A program made the translations under genes and the position numbers. The notes beneath the pieces are model-generated. The model was not told where the DNA came from, ran no database searches, and was given only the letters and a program-made list of their open reading frames with translations. This document shows, piece by piece, positions 5,526 through 8,727 of a stretch of 8,727 nt of DNA; position 1 is the stretch's first letter, and each line of letters opens with the position of its first letter. The DNA is from an uncultured Chryseolinea sp. GTDB lineage: Bacteria > Bacteroidota > Bacteroidia > Cytophagales > Cyclobacteriaceae. The stretch covers positions 1 to 8,727 of the forward strand of contig CAMLER010000184.1 of NCBI GenBank assembly GCA_946478915.1, read 5' to 3'.

Positions 5526-7082
5526 CATAACAACTACTATTTTCTTCGTCAGCTGACAAAAAAACTCGAAAGTACCCTCAACCGTACCGTTATTTCTCAA
5601 TGCTTTAGCCAGAACAAGGATGAGTTGGTGATCCAGCTGGAAACCAATACCTCTCCATTCTTTATCAAAGCAGGTTTGTCTCCGCAGTTCTCCTGTCTTT
5701 CTTTTCCTAAGGAATTCAATCGTGCAAAAAAAAACAGTGTCGATCTTTTTCAATCATTAATTGGTCAAAGGGTGACGGGATTCCGCCAGTTTGAAAACGA
5801 ACGGAGTTTTGCCATGAAATGCAGCGATGAATTTTCGCTTCTTTTCAAAATGCATGGCAACCGGTCGAACGTCCTCTTGTTTGAAGACAAACATGCAACA
5901 GAACTATTCAAGAACAGTCTTGTCGAGGATAACAACCTCGAGCTGAGTTCTATGGATCGCGAGATTGATTGGAGCTATGAACATTTCACTTCGTCGCAAA
6001 AGTCAGCGGAGGAGATCTATTATACCTTTGGAAAGGTTGTATGGCAATATCTGGAGTCAAAAGGATTTGACGGTTTGTCATCTGAGCAAAGGTGGAGAGC
6101 TATCCAGCAAGTCCGCTCGCAGCTTGAAAATCCTGATGCATATTATATCCGGGAGACCATGGGCAGAATTGTCCTTTCCTTATTGGATAGTGGCCAATCG
6201 AAAAAAAAATATGACGATCCTGTTGCGGCCATAACAGAATTCAATGCATACTACCTGCAAACCAGTTCGTTGCTTAGCGCAAAAGCATCTGCGATATCAG
6301 CAGTAAAAACAAAATTGGTGTCTTCTGAAAATTACGTTCGAAAAACTCAAGCCAAACTGCAGGAACTGGAAACGGATACCAACTACAAGGTTTGGGCAGA
6401 TCTGATTATGGCAAACCTACATACCATCCCAAGTGGTTCATCGAGCACAACGCTGGCTAATTTCTATCATGACAATCATCCAACGGAAATAAAACTCAAG
6501 CCCGATCTAAGTGCGCAAAAAAATGCAGCGATATTCTACAAGAAAAGCAAGAATCAGCAAATTGAAATCAACCATCTTAAAAAACTGATTCTTGATAAAA
6601 CTAATGAGTCCCTGAAACTTTTAGAACTACTTGAAAAACTTGAGGTGGCGAACGATAAAACCACGATTCAAAAATTGGCAGGCAGTAAGGATCTCGAAGG
6701 CACAAAAAAGAAACAAATTACAACACTACCCTATCGGGAAGTAGATTACAATGGTTACAAGATCTGGATTGGCCGGAACGCTGAAAGCAACGATACCCTT
6801 ACCCTAAAATTCGGATACAAAGAAGACCTGTGGTTGCATGCGAAAGATGTTGCAGGATCACACGTGCTCCTGAAGCATCAGGCTGGAAAAAAATTTCCGA
6901 AAGACGTTATTGAACATGCCGCATCGCTTGCCGCGTACTTTTCAAAACGCAAAAATGAGTCACTCTGTCCGGTTGTGGTCACGCCAAAGAAATTTGTTCG
7001 AAAACGCAAAGGTGACCCGCCGGGAGTGGTAGTTGTTGAGCGGGAAGAGGTTGTGATGGTGACTCCTAAAGGTGACCGGTGA
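5523..7082 (+). CDS. NFACT-family protein (RqcH / Rqc2-NEMF relative, ribosome quality control)
   Basis: This 519-residue protein belongs to the NFACT family, whose bacterial member RqcH binds split 50S subunits with stalled peptidyl-tRNA and recruits tRNA-Ala to add alanine tails. The domain order fits: NFACT-N about 1-150 with MHGNRSNVLLF (110-120), a helical middle region about 160-250, coiled-coil segments about 252-290 and 340-380, and NFACT-R about 409-515. NFACT-R contains GYKIWIGRNAESNDTLT (411-427), DLWLHAKDVAGSHVLLK (435-451) and KFVRKRKGDPPGVVVV (490-505). The motif that is Asp-Arg in RqcH and Rqc2 reads Glu93-Arg94 here (ENERSF). At 519 residues it is somewhat shorter than B. subtilis RqcH (about 570). 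The start is TTG. The last codons and the TGA stop lie inside a GGTGACC repeat. Older annotation as fibronectin-binding protein is misleading. Alanine tailing by this protein is inferred, not shown. Confidence 0.93.
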   Translation: MHNNYYFLRQLTKKLESTLNRTVISQCFSQNKDELVIQLETNTSPFFIKAGLSPQFSCLSFPKEFNRAKKNSVDLFQSLIGQRVTGFRQFENERSFAMKCSDEFSLLFKMHGNRSNVLLFEDKHATELFKNSLVEDNNLELSSMDREIDWSYEHFTSSQKSAEEIYYTFGKVVWQYLESKGFDGLSSEQRWRAIQQVRSQLENPDAYYIRETMGRIVLSLLDSGQSKKKYDDPVAAITEFNAYYLQTSSLLSAKASAISAVKTKLVSSENYVRKTQAKLQELETDTNYKVWADLIMANLHTIPSGSSSTTLANFYHDNHPTEIKLKPDLSAQKNAAIFYKKSKNQQIEINHLKKLILDKTNESLKLLELLEKLEVANDKTTIQKLAGSKDLEGTKKKQITTLPYREVDYNGYKIWIGRNAESNDTLTLKFGYKEDLWLHAKDVAGSHVLLKHQAGKKFPKDVIEHAASLAAYFSKRKNESLCPVVVTPKKFVRKRKGDPPGVVVVEREEVVMVTPKGDR

Positions 7083-7133
7083 CCGGTTGGTGATCGGTTA
7101 GTAAAGGTAACCAGTGATCAGGTGATCGGTCGG
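7071..7133 (+). repeat. Diverged tandem GGTGAYC-type repeat cluster
   Basis: Seven-base units recur: GGTGACC at 7071 and 7078, GGTGATC at 7089, GGTAACC at 7106, AGTGATC at 7113 and GGTGATC at 7121, with GGTT or GGTC fragments between them. The first two units are inside the NFACT gene and supply its final codons and stop. The pattern looks like a decayed simple repeat or a small intergenic element. Confidence 0.75.
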
Positions 7134-7281
7134 CTCGAGCAATGGATTCAATTGACGTCGGAAGGTGTGCGCACGATTTTGTCTCGCATGCTTCAATTTA
7201 GACACCGGCCGTGCATTCACAGTTACGTAGAAACTGTCCTCGCGCGCACCGATTACCGATAACTAATTACCGATTACCTTT
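7103..7281. repeat. Imperfect inverted repeat in the convergent NFACT-pyk gap
   Basis: The left arm at 7103-7121 (AAAGGTAACCAGTGATCAG) matches the reverse complement of 7263-7281 at 15 of 19 positions, and all four differences are transitions. The right side also carries GATTACC at 7251-7257 and 7272-7278, the complement of GGTAATC, so both ends of the gap hold the same unit in opposite orientation. A shorter perfect dyad, ACAGTT/AACTGT, lies inside at 7219-7237. No transposase or target duplication is visible. It may be a MITE- or REP-like element or a structure at the transcript ends; no U-tract typical of an intrinsic terminator follows. Confidence 0.6.
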
Positions 7282-7286
7282 CATAT

Positions 7287-8717
7287 TTACTTCACAACAT
7301 TGATCTTCAAGGTATTCGTTCTCGCTCGCTCATGAATTGGCATACTGGCAAGGATGATAATGATATCGCCGCTCTTTACATGACCGTCACGTTTCAACGT
7401 CGATTCCACATCGGAGATGGTTTCGTCCGTGGAATTTGTTTTGTCATAGTAATATCCCTGCGAGCCCCAAACAAGGTTAATCTTATTCAGAAGCGAGGCG
7501 TTAGATGTGAATACAAAAATATTTGCATTTGGCCTGTAAGCCGATGACTGGAATGCCGTATAGCCCGATTGACTCATTCCGACAATCGCTTTCGCACCTA
7601 CATCCTTTGCCAGCTTGCAAGCAGCCAGTACGAAATTGTCATGAATGTATTTCGGAGAACTCTTGTCAACTGGTCTGAAATGGTAATAGATCTTAGGATT
7701 TTTTTCTACCGACGCTACCGTTCTTACCATACTTCGGATTACCTCGAGCGGATATTTACCGGAGGCAGTTTCGGCTGAAAGCATTAATGCATCGGCGCCG
7801 TCCATAACTGCATTGGCAACATCGTTAGTCTCTGCTCTTGTAGGCCGTGGATTTTCAATCATGCTCTCCATCATCTGGGTCGCAACGATAACAGGCTTTC
7901 CAGCTTTGTTACACTTATCAACCAACATCTTCTGAACCATAGGAACTTCCTCCATCCAGATTTCTACCCCAAGGTCACCGCGCGCCACCATAACGCCATC
8001 AGTTTCAGCAATAATCTCGTCAATATTGCTTAACGCTTCCGGCTTTTCAATCTTAGCGACAATGCGTGCGGGTGAATTGTGAGAATCGATTATGGCTCTC
8101 ATCGATTGGATGTCGAAGGCCTTTCTCACAAATGACAAGGCTATCCAGTCTACATCATTTTGTATTCCAAATTCAAGGTCTTTCAAATCCTTCTCGGTCA
8201 GTGACGGTGCTGAGACTTTCGTAAAGGGGAGATTAATACCTTTTCGCGACTTCAACAGGCCACCATATACAACTTCAGTGAGAACATCGTCCGTCCTGAC
8301 CTCTTTAACTTTCAACTCGATCTTTCCATCGTCAATCAGGATCATATCACCAACCTTGACGTCTTTAGGTAGGTTTTTGTATGAAGTGCTAACGATTTGG
8401 CTATTACCTACCAGTGTCTTTGTGGTGATGACAAGATCCTGGCCTCGTTTTATCTCAATGTTAGGTTCCATTTCATTGACCCTGATCTTCGGGCCCTGGA
8501 GATCCTGAAGCAAACAAATTTTGCTCCCTAACTCCTGGTTCAGTTCTCTAACATATTTTATTACTTTCAGATGATCCTCGTGAGTACCATGGGAAAAATT
8601 CAGCCGGAATACATCGACACCTTCCTTGATCAATGCACGAAGCATTTCTTTTGAATTGGAAGCAGGTCCGACTGTGGCAACAATCTTGGTTTTGTTGAAT
8701 GATACTTTGTCTAGCAT
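7287..8717 (-). CDS. pyk: Pyruvate kinase
   Basis: Pyruvate kinase converts phosphoenolpyruvate and ADP to pyruvate and ATP, the last step of glycolysis. The 476-residue protein is complete, starting at ATG 8717. The A domain carries RLNFSHG (38-44: Arg38, Asn40, Ser42), DLQGPKIR (72-79: Asp72, Arg79), KIEKPEAL (222-229: Lys222, Glu224), ARGDLGVE (245-252: metal ligand Asp248) and ATQMMESM (279-286: Thr280). The B lid domain spans about 80-170 and the C-terminal domain about 355-476. The residues equivalent to Thr113, Lys114 and Glu117 of the muscle enzyme are Leu73, Gln74 and Lys77, the pattern of potassium-independent enzymes. The gene converges on the NFACT gene across a 204-base repeat-bearing gap and is probably transcribed separately; its promoter lies beyond the window edge, with only 10 upstream bases visible. 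Confidence 0.98.
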   Translation of the reverse strand: MLDKVSFNKTKIVATVGPASNSKEMLRALIKEGVDVFRLNFSHGTHEDHLKVIKYVRELNQELGSKICLLQDLQGPKIRVNEMEPNIEIKRGQDLVITTKTLVGNSQIVSTSYKNLPKDVKVGDMILIDDGKIELKVKEVRTDDVLTEVVYGGLLKSRKGINLPFTKVSAPSLTEKDLKDLEFGIQNDVDWIALSFVRKAFDIQSMRAIIDSHNSPARIVAKIEKPEALSNIDEIIAETDGVMVARGDLGVEIWMEEVPMVQKMLVDKCNKAGKPVIVATQMMESMIENPRPTRAETNDVANAVMDGADALMLSAETASGKYPLEVIRSMVRTVASVEKNPKIYYHFRPVDKSSPKYIHDNFVLAACKLAKDVGAKAIVGMSQSGYTAFQSSAYRPNANIFVFTSNASLLNKINLVWGSQGYYYDKTNSTDETISDVESTLKRDGHVKSGDIIIILASMPIHERARTNTLKINVVK

Positions 8718-8727
8718 AAAGGTTTAA

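Noticed and set aside
5523..7082. Fibronectin-binding surface adhesin
   Set aside because: There is no signal peptide, anchor or membrane segment, and the domains are those of the cytosolic NFACT family; the name is historical.
7219..7237. ACAGTT/AACTGT hairpin as an intrinsic terminator
   Set aside because: The stem is only six base pairs and no T-tract follows on either strand.
8092..8508. 138-codon plus-strand frame opposite pyk
   Set aside because: It is antisense to the conserved pyruvate kinase core and has no family resemblance, so it is a shadow frame.

Overview
The window reads as ordinary chromosomal DNA from a member of the Bacteroidota, most likely a Cytophagales-type bacterium. 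This rests on recalled family resemblance (an NFACT protein starting MHNNYYFLRQL, a small conserved protein of the KLEDMVAESDYTLRYEKGNF type, a PhnP-like hydrolase), on the near absence of Shine-Dalgarno sequences, and on short AT-rich or GGTGATC-type repeats between genes. No tRNA, rRNA, insertion sequence, phage gene or CRISPR array was found. About 93% of the window is coding.

Left half, minus strand (4253 down to 1): a tightly packed run reads miaA (tRNA dimethylallyltransferase), a GT4-type glycosyltransferase, a Wzx-type polysaccharide flippase, and a DegT/DnrJ/EryC1/StrS sugar aminotransferase cut by the window edge. miaA and the glycosyltransferase overlap by 8 bases and the other gaps are 32 and 36 bases, so this is probably one operon. 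The last three genes fit a surface polysaccharide or O-antigen pathway: the aminotransferase makes an amino sugar nucleotide, the glycosyltransferase adds a sugar to a lipid carrier, and the flippase moves the lipid-linked glycan across the inner membrane. miaA leads the run but belongs to tRNA modification.

Middle, plus strand (4368 to 7082): a divergent unit starts 114 bases from miaA. It holds a small conserved protein of unknown function, a PhnP-like metallo-beta-lactamase-fold hydrolase with both zinc sites intact, and an NFACT/RqcH-family protein related to ribosome quality control factors. An 81-base gap between the first two is exactly bridged by a 27-codon open frame. A 16-bp direct repeat fills the gap before the NFACT gene.

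Right end: a 204-base gap between the convergent NFACT and pyk genes carries diverged GGTGATC-type repeats on the left and their inverted counterparts (GATTACC) on the right. pyk (minus strand) encodes a complete pyruvate kinase whose residues at the monovalent-cation site match the potassium-independent class.

Three of the seven main genes (miaA, flippase, NFACT) start with TTG. No clearly new multi-gene system is visible. The points most worth a second look are the Glu-Arg in place of the Asp-Arg motif in the NFACT protein, the repeat elements that reach into stop codons, the bridging small frame, and the predicted potassium-independent pyruvate kinase.
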